Positions 9,934 through 20,868 of a stretch of DNA of 64,000 nucleotides are shown here, in pieces. The position numbers and the translations under genes are program-made. The stretch covers positions 2,294,001 to 2,358,000 of the forward strand of contig JAMXDE010000007.1 of the NCBI GenBank assembly GCA_026770025.1, written 5' to 3'. The notes under the pieces were generated by a model that saw only the letters and a program-made list of their open reading frames with translations, searched no databases and had not been told where the DNA came from. Every line of letters starts with the position of its first letter. Positions within the stretch are counted from its first letter, which is position 1. This DNA comes from Craspedostauros australis. Its lineage: Eukaryota > Bacillariophyta > Bacillariophyceae > Mastogloiales > Achnanthaceae.

Positions 9934-12083
9934 GAAAGAAGAGTGAAGATGCGCTACGATGCAAGAAGGATGATGCGGAGCAGAAATGAGATGCACGACA
10001 GAAGTTGCCGAGGCCGTGAACAATGGTGGTATTGCTGTGCTTGGTATCGCAATGATCAACCAGCAACAGCACAGGCAGTTGTAGGTATGGTGATGCTTGT
10101 GGACATGGTGATGTTATCGCTGTTGTCGTTGTTGACCGTTGTTGTTGCAGGAAATCTGAATTTTGAATTCGGATGTGAATCGTGAACAACGATTGCGCGA
10201 GTCGTGAGAAAGCTCACCGATCACATGAGTCGACAAGCGAAGAAGTCGAACTGGTCGATAGTTGTGCACGACTCAACTAACACGTCTCAGCGTTCCTTGT
10301 TTTCGTCGCCATTTCTTGGTTGTTGTTCCAGACGGAAGCTGGATGCACAACGCGAACGGAGGCACTTGCCACTTCCTCTCTCTCTCTGTTCTCTTGTCTT
10401 CCTCAGCGCTCCTCGCTTTGCAGCAAGATGTTGGGGTTTCATCTGCCGCATTCTTTGAGGCGGTGGTAAGGCATCAGGGACGAGGGAACTCGCGCGTCAC
10501 CACCATGATGAGATGATGCGGCATCATCTGCAGCCCCTTTGGAAACGATCGGAGAGTAGAGAGCAGAATGTTCTTTACTTGTGTAACACTCCGATTGCAA
10601 GTGGAAATGTCAGAGATAGAGACACGAGTAGCGAAAGGGACAAGATGGTGCTCCAGGCAATGTGTTCTTGCGAAGTGGAGCACATGATTCCGCCCTTTGA
10701 CGGATGCCGACAGCCGGCAAGAAGAGAGGATGTATTATTCTACAAAGGTGAAGCGAGAGATACACACTCTCTGGCTTGCAATACTCTGGACGTGATGATG
10801 CGATGGCGACACTGGCGCTGTGCCTATCCGCCATTTGTGATGTTGCAACCAGCTCAGGCCTTCCACAACGAGCACCAAAGATGGTGACGCGTGATGGTTG
10901 TTTGGTTCGGTGGGAAATTCAAATGCCGAAAACGCAAGGCGATGCACGTGTTGTTGTGACCGACACGGACAAGCAATTCGTGGAAATTCTGCGAGATTGT
11001 TGTCGAGAACGTGCATGCGACATGTCGTATGTGACAATTGCACTGGAACACGTGTCACGGCTGTTTAAACGACGACATTTGCAAACAGAACCGTTGGCGC
11101 CAAGACTATCAAAATTGCACGAGTCAACGTAAAATTTCGAAATTTGTAAGGGGCTGGCATTTGCATTTGCCGATGAGAACGGAAACAGGAGAAGGCAAAA
11201 GCCGAGGTGATTCTTGGGAAGGATACATGGCACGCATCCGATAAAGCGAAGGCGCATCAACCAAGAAGGCCGCCAGGAGAGGTATGGACGAGGGCGGCAA
11301 TACTCTGGCACGACCAAGTGTCGATCAGTGGCTGGAACTGTCTGAGGCGAGGGTGCAGACCGCATGACGCGGTTCCACTGAGTCTCGTCGTGGTCGTGGC
11401 TCGTGCCACACGAGCGCGATCGATAGATACGAAGGAGACAACAATCACACGCAGCTCCGAACATCCCCATCAGTGGTCTTCATCGCCATCGCACACGAGG
11501 AGAGACCCTGCGTACTGTCCCACACTCTCTGAGCACCAGTTCGAATTGTGTCGGCCATTCCGTTCATCTGTCCTGTCTCAATTTGAATTGAATTGACGAT
11601 CGTGCAAGCGCAAGAGAGCGAGGACCACACAGTCCTCCTAATACAGCACCTTGCAAAGCAACAACAACACACGACACAATAGCAGCAAGATATTGGTATT
11701 AGTACAAGTGCGGGTCCTGCCACTCCGTTCTGTTCTGTTGTGGACACACCAAACGAGGAGACAACAAGCAGACGGCAAACAAATCAAAGACCGCACCTGC
11801 GAACAGAAGAGGGACAAGCACAAGCACAAGAGCAAGAGCAGGAGCGGCCTTCTCATTTCTGATTGAACGAAAGGGCGACAACTTCCGTGCGGAACATTTG
11901 AGGCACCAACCAGAAGGTTCCTGTCAACAACAAACGAACGCAGGCAGCAGCGTCAACGGCATCGCCACGATTGCCACAGCTCAGTGCCAGCGCGGACCCT
12001 GTTTGCAAACTCATGTCATACGCAGCAACAGTGTAGAAGCAACCACAGCGTAGAAGCAACCACAGCACAGACAGCACAGCACC

Positions 12084-14129
12084 ATGGTGTTCCGTCGCAA
12101 GCACCAGCAGCAGCCGGCGAAGCCATGCGTGATCACGGACATGGCAGCTCCAGGACAGCAGCAGAGCGTCGAGGTGGAGTGGAATGGCTACTCCTACGGT
12201 CGCCCCAACGAGAAGCAATACGCAACCAGGTTCCGCACGGAGCTCTCTGCGCTCAAGCAGCGCTTGGAGCAGATCAAGACGCGCAAGCGGGAAACTCAGC
12301 CTGACCATCCTCCACACCATCAACAGCCTGTTGGACATCGCAGCGGGACATCGCTGGAACACCTGTACGATTCGACAGACTCTCCGTCCTCGCAAATGCA
12401 GCAACCGATCGATGCGGAGGGACAGAGACACGGGCACACTCACACCCATGCTCACACCCATGTCCATGATGCCCAGGCTCATATTCATGCCCATACGCAT
12501 GTCCATGATGCTCAGGCCAGATCGATCCGCAACATCTCGCCACATGACGGCGCTGGCAGTTCGTCCGAATTCCAGATGCCGCCCTCTCCAAAGCGGCTGC
12601 ATCACCATCAACTGCAACAACAAGCTTCAGCGCAAGGTGCCGCTACTCAAATCAGAAATCAACCGCAGATCCCACTGTCATTGATCAAGAGGAAACGCCA
12701 GCAGGAGAACCGGCTCAGGCAAAGAATAGCGCTGCAACGCCAGAAATCGGACAGTTCCTCGGACAGTGTGCAGTCCGTCAAATCAACCGATGTGCAACAG
12801 GATCTTGAGGACATATCCGGCTCTCCAGATCGCCAAGCTCTCAATGACAATGCCCTCCACGTCCACGCAGATCCGAATCATGCCAATCCACGCAATCATC
12901 ATTTGAAGGAAATCTCTCCTCCGCAATCGCATCATCACCATGTCTCGTCCAAGGAAAAGCATCGGTTGGAGCAGGAGCGAATGAACCACTTCTTCCAGTC
13001 CACCCACGTCGACACCACAAAGCAGGAGCTCAACGATCTTCACAATCAGCAACAACAGCAGCAGAGGGCGATGGAAAGCGATCAGGATGGCATCAAGCAA
13101 TCGGTGCCACCATACTACAAAGCCGTGGATGACTCCCCGCTGGGTTGCGCAGGCTGCTGCACGCCAGATAGCCATGACCCCACCAGCGCGTCTTCGTGGC
13201 AGATGTGGTTGCCCGATCTCAGCCAGCCATTCGTCGCTCGTTCCAACATCATGCTTCCCAGAGTCTCATCGTCACCAGCGGCGTACCAGCAGCAGCAGCA
13301 GCAGCAGAAACAACAATCCAACCAACAACCTGACACTGCTGCAAGAGCTAAACCCAATAGCGCTGTCAGGGATACAGTTCCGCCGGCGCCGTCTTCGATC
13401 TCGATGAGACGATCGTACACTGCACCCAAGGCGAACAACCGATCGCACAGGTCGCCACCACGCGCGCAATCGAACGCCGATGGACACGCCAACCCAGCAG
13501 CGCCATCTTCGCCACTCTCATCGTTATCCTGCGGGTCTATCAGAGGGACGCCGCCCACGTCGCCGATCAACCCACCTTCGGCACCACACCAGCATTCCGC
13601 ATCGTCGCCTCACAAGTCATCCATGTCCTGCGACACGGCCCATGTCACCGACGCCTCCACGGATGCATCCGTCAACTCGTTGTCGCCGCCGATTCCACTG
13701 TTGCGACGTGCGCCTTTCGGCCGATCAAGGGGAGCAGCAGCCAAGTCCGATGCAACCAACGCGAGCGCCAAGACGAACTCAAAGACCAAGTCCAAAACAA
13801 AATCATCCTTCCGACAGTCACCGCATTCGGAGGAACCAACGCGCAGGAAGTTCTCGTTGCGAAAGTTGCTGCATCGCAATCGCAAGAAACACAACGACGA
13901 CGAAGACGATGACATTGATCAGGAGGAATACGAACGCAGCCTCTCGCCTCGCAGACGACCGCGCAAGAGGAATGATACATGGAGGATCCAACCGCAAGTC
14001 GAGACCACCGCCGAGCAACCAAAGGTGACGGTCGTCGCGGCACCGCACAAGTCGGAGGCCATCATCAACCACATGGAGATGATCTTCTTCGAGAATCATA
14101 CGGATGAGTACTTTGATGTCGTGCAGTGA
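12084..14129 (+). CDS. His/Gln-rich low-complexity protein, unknown
   Basis: 681 residues, one exon, with start context CAGCACCATGG. I recognise no catalytic domain. Residues 31-75 look folded (EVEWNGYSYGR, then a charged helix ALKQRLEQIKTRKRE). Residues 116-144 are an alternating His tract (HTHTHAHTHVHDAQ, nearly duplicated) that could bind metal. There is a Gln run near 403-412, long Ser/Pro-rich stretches, and two basic clusters in the last quarter (RRKFSLRKLLHRNRKKH, RRRPRKR). The final 30 residues are less biased and acidic (MEMIFFENHTDEYFDVV). It may be a disordered scaffold or nuclear protein. The even reading frame over 2 kb supports it as real. Confidence 0.7.
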   Translation: MVFRRKHQQQPAKPCVITDMAAPGQQQSVEVEWNGYSYGRPNEKQYATRFRTELSALKQRLEQIKTRKRETQPDHPPHHQQPVGHRSGTSLEHLYDSTDSPSSQMQQPIDAEGQRHGHTHTHAHTHVHDAQAHIHAHTHVHDAQARSIRNISPHDGAGSSSEFQMPPSPKRLHHHQLQQQASAQGAATQIRNQPQIPLSLIKRKRQQENRLRQRIALQRQKSDSSSDSVQSVKSTDVQQDLEDISGSPDRQALNDNALHVHADPNHANPRNHHLKEISPPQSHHHHVSSKEKHRLEQERMNHFFQSTHVDTTKQELNDLHNQQQQQQRAMESDQDGIKQSVPPYYKAVDDSPLGCAGCCTPDSHDPTSASSWQMWLPDLSQPFVARSNIMLPRVSSSPAAYQQQQQQQKQQSNQQPDTAARAKPNSAVRDTVPPAPSSISMRRSYTAPKANNRSHRSPPRAQSNADGHANPAAPSSPLSSLSCGSIRGTPPTSPINPPSAPHQHSASSPHKSSMSCDTAHVTDASTDASVNSLSPPIPLLRRAPFGRSRGAAAKSDATNASAKTNSKTKSKTKSSFRQSPHSEEPTRRKFSLRKLLHRNRKKHNDDEDDDIDQEEYERSLSPRRRPRKRNDTWRIQPQVETTAEQPKVTVVAAPHKSEAIINHMEMIFFENHTDEYFDVVQ

Positions 14130-15251
14130 GCAGTGCGGAACATGATGTGCGTAAGGTGGAATGCGCTGGATGGATATACATGGGAGTTGCACTACTGCAT
14201 GCATGATGGAATGTTATTGGACTGGAGCAAGAGCAAGTGAATGAGCTTGGGAGGGGGAAGAGGGGTTCCAAGCAGATGCGTTGTTCCCGAAGGTCAGGGG
14301 ATTTCCAACACTGCTTCTGCTCTAGTGTCATAGCAACAAGGTATCTGCAACATCACAACCAGATGATGGCCATTGATTAGCGTAGAGTACTCTAGCTCGT
14401 ACTTGCGCGAGTGTTCTGTTTGGGCAGCCTGCCTCTTGCGTGTCTGTCGGAAGATGGAACACAATTGTTGATGGATTGCATTGTGTGTTGCTCATCAACC
14501 ATCGGCTTCCATTTCTCAGAAGACCCGAAATCAGGCCTCTTGGATTCTACGTGATGTTTCGTGAAACATCGCAAGGGTTCTTGTTGCACTTAGGCATGCC
14601 ACAGTACGTGTACCAACTCCATCCACCAATGATTCACAACCCATCCATGCGTGAATATGCCGATGATTTGATCGGTTGTCCACGTAAGCGGCTGTCTCTG
14701 TTGTTGCTGAGGAGAAACAGTCGCCGGAACGGATGGTTGCGGAATTTGGTGGAGAGGTCCTTGTTTTGTGAGCGCTTCACTTCGCGGGTTCGTGTCGGAG
14801 AGTATGACGTCATGAACGATAATTATGAGTTTGTCGCTACGACATATTTTCGTTATGTATGATGTCCGTGCGAATGGAGTTCGAACGAAATGGAAAAGAG
14901 GACCTCACTGACAAGGCGATTGATTGGCGGGGAGGGTCGTGACAAGCAAAAGGTAACGTCCGAGGTCGGCAAAAGGTTGTCCACAAACGTGATGTTTCAC
15001 GGTGATTGCTCGTGCACAAACGCGTTGCAACGCACATTCTGAGAGTTTCTCCCACATCACGCAAACACGCCCACACAAACACGCAACAGTCGAGCGTTTG
15101 TGCACAAGCTCGCTTCCGATCAGCGTGGTGCCAAACAAGTGCGACCTGCATACTCCTGAATACCCATACAAAACAAGCTTGGGACACAATACTTCCACCT
15201 GTCGCACGCACAGCACATCCTTCCGAATCATTATACATTGTCCATACGAGC
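14130..15251. other. intergenic, no gene recognised
   Basis: No supported gene. It contains an 8-2-8 perfect inverted repeat, GATGTTTC-GT-GAAACATC, at 14553-14570. The last 250 bp are C/A rich with CACAAACAC runs, a probable leader for the gene at 15252. Confidence 0.45.
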
Positions 15252-18128
15252 ATGGTGGCGATAACCAACAACGCACAGCGCATGCAGCAGACACAAAGGA
15301 GCAGCAATATCAGTGGCAACAGTAGCAGTAACAGTAGCAGTAACAGTGACAGTAGCAACGTTGATGGCTGGAGTGGTGACAGTCGACCACAAATACGAGC
15401 ACGAGCAGACGTGGAGAATCCCGCAAGCAACCAACCAGCAAACTCAGGAGTTTTGCGGCCGTCCAACACCGTTGATGCTCACTCAATGCCTTCACATGCA
15501 TCATCGCAGTGCCCGGATTTGCGGCCTCCGCTGTCACCATCCTCGACGACCGCATTCCCACCACACACAGCAACACAAGCATCTGAGCCAGCATCAAGCA
15601 CGGCGTCGCAGCTGACACCGCGATCGGCCTCCGTCTCGCTCACCTCCCACAATCCCAAGATCAAGGCGAGATTCTCACCATTCGCGGATGACACCCTTCT
15701 GCCGATCCCGGGAAAACTCGTGATGGCCGCGTCAACGATGGCGACATCGCCGTACATTTCCGTTTCTCCCACAACATCAGGGACAACAACAGCAGCAGCA
15801 GACGGGCCGTTCATTACCAATGCCCAAAGCGAATGCATGCTCATGTCATTGCGAGGCAAGACGCAGAAGCACCCCATCATCATCCAGCCTGTGATGGAGC
15901 CTGTCTACTCCTACCTTCACGAACCACACCACGCAGCTTGCACATCACCAATCACAACACGATCGATACCGTGGGAACTTCTGCCGGCCACCATGGTTCC
16001 GAATGATGAGGGAGATCTGCAGCAACATCCCCAAAGTCAACGCAGAGGACGACGCCAGCATCATCTCGACTGCCACCACAACGCTACTGCGGATATCCAC
16101 AATCCAACAACGCCAAACAGACAGAGCAGCAAACGCTACACCAACGATGAAGTTCCATGCACCACAGCCAGCAACGGCGAGACTTCATCCGTTACCGCGC
16201 CAACCCAAGCAGCGACCACAAACGAATGTCATGTTCCGAAGCAGAATTCCAATTCCGGCGACGCGCCCGTTCTCAAATCTTGTCTCAAAACAGCTACTCC
16301 CACTGCTGCGGCGACGAGCCATGTTTCTCATCTTGCGCTGTCGCGGTCTCAAACCAGGACAAGTGCTGCTGCGGCTTTATCGCCACCCTCCATCAAATCC
16401 ATCGCCTTCACACGCACCAAGCCACCAACGGGACGGCGCGTGACGGGATTGTGGAATGCCGAATCATCGTTCACGCGTCTTGCGGAACACACTGTTTCGC
16501 ACACGCTGTCCTTCCTTCCCCTTCTGGATCAGCTCCGCTTCGGCAGGACCTGCTTGCGTCATTCCGCTATCGTCCACGAAGTTAAGGACCATTGGCGTCA
16601 CGTGGATGCCACCACGCTCGTGCAACGCCTGCATGCTCATTTCACCGTCAGCAGCGGTCACGCTTGTGCTGAGGCTACCACTACGAGTACGACTCTTGGC
16701 GACGGCTGCGGAAGCACAAGTGCGGATACCGATGCTCACATCGCCATCAACAATGCTGCTGCGGTCGACACCATCGCGCATGCATCAACTGCGAAACCGT
16801 TCCTGAGGCGATCCAAGTCCCAAGCAACAGCAGGAATATCGGCCGCTGCAGCTCGACCCATTGCGGAACGTGTGGGAAAGCAGCTGGAGAAGCTGCTGCA
16901 GCCCCATCTGTCGCACATCAACGCCCTTGTTGTCCGTCATATTGGTGACCGGCTGTCGGCCCACTCCTGGCTGCCCAACGCGACCAACCTCCGACACCTT
17001 ACGCTCACCCACTTCCGCGATCTCACGGACACGCATCTGCATGTCATGTGCATATCATCGACGCCCCACAACCAACGCATGCGTTCCAAGACGTTGCCTT
17101 TGAGGGAGCTCACCTTGTCGCACTGCCCCGCACTCACATCCATGGCATCCATCTCGCGCCATTGTCCCAGACTCGTCAAGCTCAACCTCCAGGGATGTCG
17201 CAAGATCCAGCGCATCGACAGCCTCAAACCGCTCCTGGCAACAGCTCAAGCGAACGGAGTCGCGCTGCGCGATGGAGGCGTTGCGAGGCCCAGTAATAGC
17301 GGCAACAAACTGAGCGGTCTATTCGCATCAGCGCCGTCCGACACGAACGCGACGTCAAAGCCGCTGCTGTCATCACTGTTCTCGGCTCCCAAACCACAGC
17401 CTCCTGCGCAGAACAAGTCGGGCATTTCATCGCTGTTCGCCCCGCCCAAGGCGCAGACACCGAATGCGTCTTTGGCGGCCTTGTTTGCGCAGCCATCATC
17501 ATCCAATCCTGCAACGCAGCCAACCAACACGAACATGTTCTCTGGGTTGTTTGCTGCGCCGCAGACTGCAACCCCAACCACATCATTGCCCTCCCTGTTC
17601 GATGCTCCATCTCAAGCAACGCAGCAACGGACCGAGCAAGCAGTTGGTGATGCAACTACTGCGAGCGTCAAAGCAACTACGAGTGGGGGGAAGGAAGATC
17701 CAAAAGCAACTCCCGTTGCAGAAGACGATGATGCCCCGCTTGCCACTACACCCCCACGCAACACGACTGCCAATCCGTTGGAGTCACTGTTTGCCCCTCC
17801 TGGCATGTCCCCATGCCGCAACCTGGCAGCCCGCAACACACCAACGACGAACACCTTTGGCACGAACGCAACTCCGCCCGGCCTCACCGAGCTCAACATC
17901 CTCGACACGGGCATCACGGTCTCACAATTTTGCAAGGACCTGCAGCCTCCGCACATCCTTCTGGAGCGTCTCCATATCCAGGGCCACAGCAACAAGAGCA
18001 ACACGGAACGGCTGTTGCAACTCATCCCGAACCTGTTGGTGCTCAACATTCAGCAGCAACCGCCCGTTCAGGAATGCCAGAGCCTCGCCACCAACGGGCG
18101 GTTGCTTGCGAACAGTCAATCGAGCTGA
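15252..18128 (+). CDS. F-box / leucine-rich repeat protein with SLF-repeat insertion
   Basis: 958 residues, one exon. Such proteins are typically substrate receptors of SCF ubiquitin ligases. The first 400 residues are Ser/Thr-rich low complexity. Residues about 409-450 fit an F-box (HTLSFLPLLDQLRFGRTC, then HWRHVD). Residues about 558-663 carry LRRs of the cysteine-containing type (LRHLTLTHFRDLTD, LRELTLSHCPALTS, LVKLNLQGCRKIQR). Residues about 686-850 are a low-complexity segment of repeated SGLFA/SSLFA/PSLFD motifs followed by AP, superficially like nucleoporin repeats. LRR-like strands resume at about 876-933 (LTELNILDTGIT, LERLHIQGHS, LLVLNIQQQ). The ATG at 15252 is the first in the frame. 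Confidence 0.75.
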   Translation: MVAITNNAQRMQQTQRSSNISGNSSSNSSSNSDSSNVDGWSGDSRPQIRARADVENPASNQPANSGVLRPSNTVDAHSMPSHASSQCPDLRPPLSPSSTTAFPPHTATQASEPASSTASQLTPRSASVSLTSHNPKIKARFSPFADDTLLPIPGKLVMAASTMATSPYISVSPTTSGTTTAAADGPFITNAQSECMLMSLRGKTQKHPIIIQPVMEPVYSYLHEPHHAACTSPITTRSIPWELLPATMVPNDEGDLQQHPQSQRRGRRQHHLDCHHNATADIHNPTTPNRQSSKRYTNDEVPCTTASNGETSSVTAPTQAATTNECHVPKQNSNSGDAPVLKSCLKTATPTAAATSHVSHLALSRSQTRTSAAAALSPPSIKSIAFTRTKPPTGRRVTGLWNAESSFTRLAEHTVSHTLSFLPLLDQLRFGRTCLRHSAIVHEVKDHWRHVDATTLVQRLHAHFTVSSGHACAEATTTSTTLGDGCGSTSADTDAHIAINNAAAVDTIAHASTAKPFLRRSKSQATAGISAAAARPIAERVGKQLEKLLQPHLSHINALVVRHIGDRLSAHSWLPNATNLRHLTLTHFRDLTDTHLHVMCISSTPHNQRMRSKTLPLRELTLSHCPALTSMASISRHCPRLVKLNLQGCRKIQRIDSLKPLLATAQANGVALRDGGVARPSNSGNKLSGLFASAPSDTNATSKPLLSSLFSAPKPQPPAQNKSGISSLFAPPKAQTPNASLAALFAQPSSSNPATQPTNTNMFSGLFAAPQTATPTTSLPSLFDAPSQATQQRTEQAVGDATTASVKATTSGGKEDPKATPVAEDDDAPLATTPPRNTTANPLESLFAPPGMSPCRNLAARNTPTTNTFGTNATPPGLTELNILDTGITVSQFCKDLQPPHILLERLHIQGHSNKSNTERLLQLIPNLLVLNIQQQPPVQECQSLATNGRLLANSQSS

Positions 18129-19059
18129 TGCTTTGTCCCAAGCGGACAATTTTGGGCGACGTCAAGGGTACTCAAACGTAATTGTAAAAGCACATAGGTA
18201 CACATAATAGACGAGCATAGATTCAATACGACACATTCATGTGCTGTTCCATTGCGATGACCAGCGTGGGACACGTACCCGTGCTCGTGCCGTAGCTGCA
18301 TCAGCATGCCGGAGGCCGTCCAGTAGCGCCGCCGTTTGCCAACTCTGCTTTAATTGATACACGACGTGCGAAAAGAGTTGTATCAAAGCTGCGCAAGGAC
18401 AGAATGGTGGGTCGCGATTTTCTCCTTTTTCCTCAGTTTGTGCGAGTGTGCGTCCTGTGCGCGTGTTTGAGTTTGGTTGGCTGGTTGGTTGATGGATCGA
18501 CTCAGAGTTCCCGCACATTTTGACCCGTGCCAGCAGAGGACATTGGATCCCTGATCATGATGGGTGTTGTCTTGTTTGTCTTTGTCTCTGTTTTTGCCTG
18601 TTCGTTGGATCCGCGAAGGAATTGATTTTGTGACCAGTCGCCAGGCATGCTGTGACACGCCCAGCGCAACATGACCATGCCGCCGTGTCCAAGACCGGAA
18701 ATCTCTCGCGAACACCAAACCGAAACATGTCGAGAGTCATTTGGAGAGGTTAAATGCTGCGGCCCACATCTCATAATTATTAAGCTCGGCCGTTCCACTT
18801 CAACTCCGTTCGTATGCCGACACCCAAGACCTCCCGCAAACCCATCGGTCGCTTTGTTGCGGCTCTTTTGTTCGTGTTACGCAACACAAAGTCTCTTTGC
18901 TGTGCGCGTGTTAGCGCTATGTGTTCATCCAACTGCTCGCACAAACACAAACACGAGTATTGGAATGATCGCGCCACAAAAACACAACTGACCACACAAG
19001 ACAGAGAAAGAGAGAAAGGGAGACGGACAGAGGAAGCTGAAGGCAGAGCAACAAGAACC
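18129..19059. other. intergenic, no gene recognised
   Basis: Nothing recognisable. The final 80 bp before 19060 are purine rich (GAGAAAGAGAGAAAGGGAG), a probable 5' leader. Confidence 0.45.
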
Positions 19060-20331
19060 ATGTCAATCGGACGACTGGAAGATGAAGCGTCTCAGCATGA
19101 ACGTCGCGATCTCGAAGATGTGCACGTGAAGCAGAGCGTCGACGCGGATGTAGAATTGGGCCGTGATGATGGTGGATGCCCGTCTTGTGATTTCGCGACA
19201 GCGTCTGCCACAGGTCCATTGTCCATGGACGATACCATCACGAGTAGGAGCGGTACGGAGATGAAGATGATGGCTTCTGGAAGCGGCCCCTGTTGGTTTG
19301 ATGACGACGATGTCGATGCTGAGGAGGGACACGGCTGCTCTGTTGACTCTGAATTCTCTGAATCAGATGCATCTGCTGCGGTGGCGCACGCTGGGAGCTG
19401 TGGACAAGCAAATGCCAAAGCATCTTCAACGATCCCTCACCAAAGTGAACACAAAAGTCAAGACGAAAGTCAACACAGAAGAGAGCAGGACGAGTGGAAC
19501 GGAGCGTGCTTCATCCAAAGGGACGACACCAACAAGAGCAACGACAACCTGGAAGAGTCATCGTGCTGGTCCGGCAGAACGTCGTCATCATCGCTATGGT
19601 CGTCCTTCTCCTCAATGCGCTCAATGCGATCATCCACCTCATCGCTACCATGCTGCATCTCAGACGATGATGTGCTCTCCAAATCGCCGATGCTGCCTAC
19701 GTTCGCCACACCACCACCACCAGTGGCACAGAATGTGTGTGCGTCAACACCCACAGTACCAACCGTTGCAGTCGATAAACAACACAAGAAAGCGCATTCC
19801 GCATTCCTGCACACCTTCCGCCATCAACTGCTAGTATTCGCAGCGGCATTCTGTTTGGATACGATCGCGACAACCGCATCAGGTGCGGCCGTGCTCGTCA
19901 CGCACGCCGTCTTGATCAGCACATGGCTGTACAGCCATCCCACAAGCAGTGATGTGAAGATCGTGGCAACAGCCGCGACGTATTTGGTGGGACAATGGGG
20001 TCAAACGTTGGTGGGTGAGATGCAGTCACAGTACCCACCGCTGGCATTACCAGGTGCAGCGTCTGCGACGGCGACAGCCATGATGACTATCATCATGGTA
20101 ATGTCGCTTGTCAGTTGCTTCTCTGCATGCATGATCACGATGTTCGCAGGAACTGAAGCTTCCAATACTCATGGATGTGATCTGGGGGACGACGACGATT
20201 GCGAGAACAGCAACAACAACTACATCTACAACAACGATGACATCAGCGATGATGGCATTTCAGCGGATCTTGCCCAAGGGGAATGGCAAGACCTGAGGGG
20301 TTGGGAGTATGAGAGCATGAATCAAGTCTAG
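19060..20331 (+). CDS. acidic three-TM membrane protein, unknown
   Basis: 423 residues from the ATG at 19060 (context AAGAACCATGT). An in-frame ATG at 18814 would add 82 residues of leader-like sequence, so I prefer the downstream start. The first 250 residues are acidic and Ser-rich, without a recognised domain. Three hydrophobic segments lie at about 258-290, 300-322 and 332-362, the first containing CLDTIATTASGAAVLVTHAV. The tail is Asp/Asn-rich. I recognise no family. It converges with the myosin gene on the opposite strand. Confidence 0.6.
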   Translation: MSIGRLEDEASQHERRDLEDVHVKQSVDADVELGRDDGGCPSCDFATASATGPLSMDDTITSRSGTEMKMMASGSGPCWFDDDDVDAEEGHGCSVDSEFSESDASAAVAHAGSCGQANAKASSTIPHQSEHKSQDESQHRREQDEWNGACFIQRDDTNKSNDNLEESSCWSGRTSSSSLWSSFSSMRSMRSSTSSLPCCISDDDVLSKSPMLPTFATPPPPVAQNVCASTPTVPTVAVDKQHKKAHSAFLHTFRHQLLVFAAAFCLDTIATTASGAAVLVTHAVLISTWLYSHPTSSDVKIVATAATYLVGQWGQTLVGEMQSQYPPLALPGAASATATAMMTIIMVMSLVSCFSACMITMFAGTEASNTHGCDLGDDDDCENSNNNYIYNNDDISDDGISADLAQGEWQDLRGWEYESMNQV

Positions 20332-20868
20332 AGAGTGATGCATTCCATACACACCATACTAGTAGAACAGACAATAGAGCATTCTTGCACAAGGCTATTG
20401 CAAACAACAGTTCCGCATGGTTGAAGTACCACTCAAATATTGTACATTGCATTCCCAACGAACGCGAGTGGAGGAAGGATGATGTACATACAAAGAGAGT
20501 TTGCTATTTCGTTTTGTTAGCGAGGATTGCGTTTGATGAATGTGTCGGCAGTGATCGATTGGAGTTGTGCTGATGAGATGGAGCAGCACGACGACGCCTG
20601 CTTTGCGTTTCTGAACTTGATTGTAGATGATCCTTCCAACTATCATCTCCGACAAGCCACGTCCATTGGCAACGCCGTGATGTTGCACAGCGAGAACGTC
20701 GTGCACGCCCTGACATCAACCAATCATTCATTCACCGATCCATTCACCCGATACAGATCAATGGACACAATCCTCTTCTTCGGTTGCGGTCAACCGCGTT
20801 CATTCTGTTCGTGTTTGTCGTTCATGTTCATGCTCATGTTCGCGTGGAGTGCGCAGAAGCCTCATTGC
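20332..20868. other. convergent intergenic region
   Basis: Lies between the 3' ends of the TM-protein gene and the minus-strand myosin gene. A plus-strand open frame at 20527-20976 runs into the myosin 3' end and has no family features, so I do not call it a gene. Confidence 0.45.

Larger units (their letters stand above)
9706..12083. other. intergenic, no gene recognised
   Basis: Simple repeats lie at about 9738-9790 (9-bp ATTGTGGTT units) and 9888-9933 (12-bp GATTGTGTCTGT units), in the likely leader of the minus-strand gene. No supported gene is visible from 10.2 to 12.0 kb. From about 12020 the plus strand carries ACCACAGC repeats, a probable 5' leader of the gene at 12084. Confidence 0.5.

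Noticed and set aside
14551-14570. Palindrome resembling bacterial parS (TGTTTC-GT-GAAACA)
   Set aside because: It lacks two central bases of parS, there is no ParB context, and the DNA is clearly nuclear eukaryotic.
14440-14862. 140-codon plus-strand frame
   Set aside because: No domain, no leader-type start context, and length within chance expectation for this composition.
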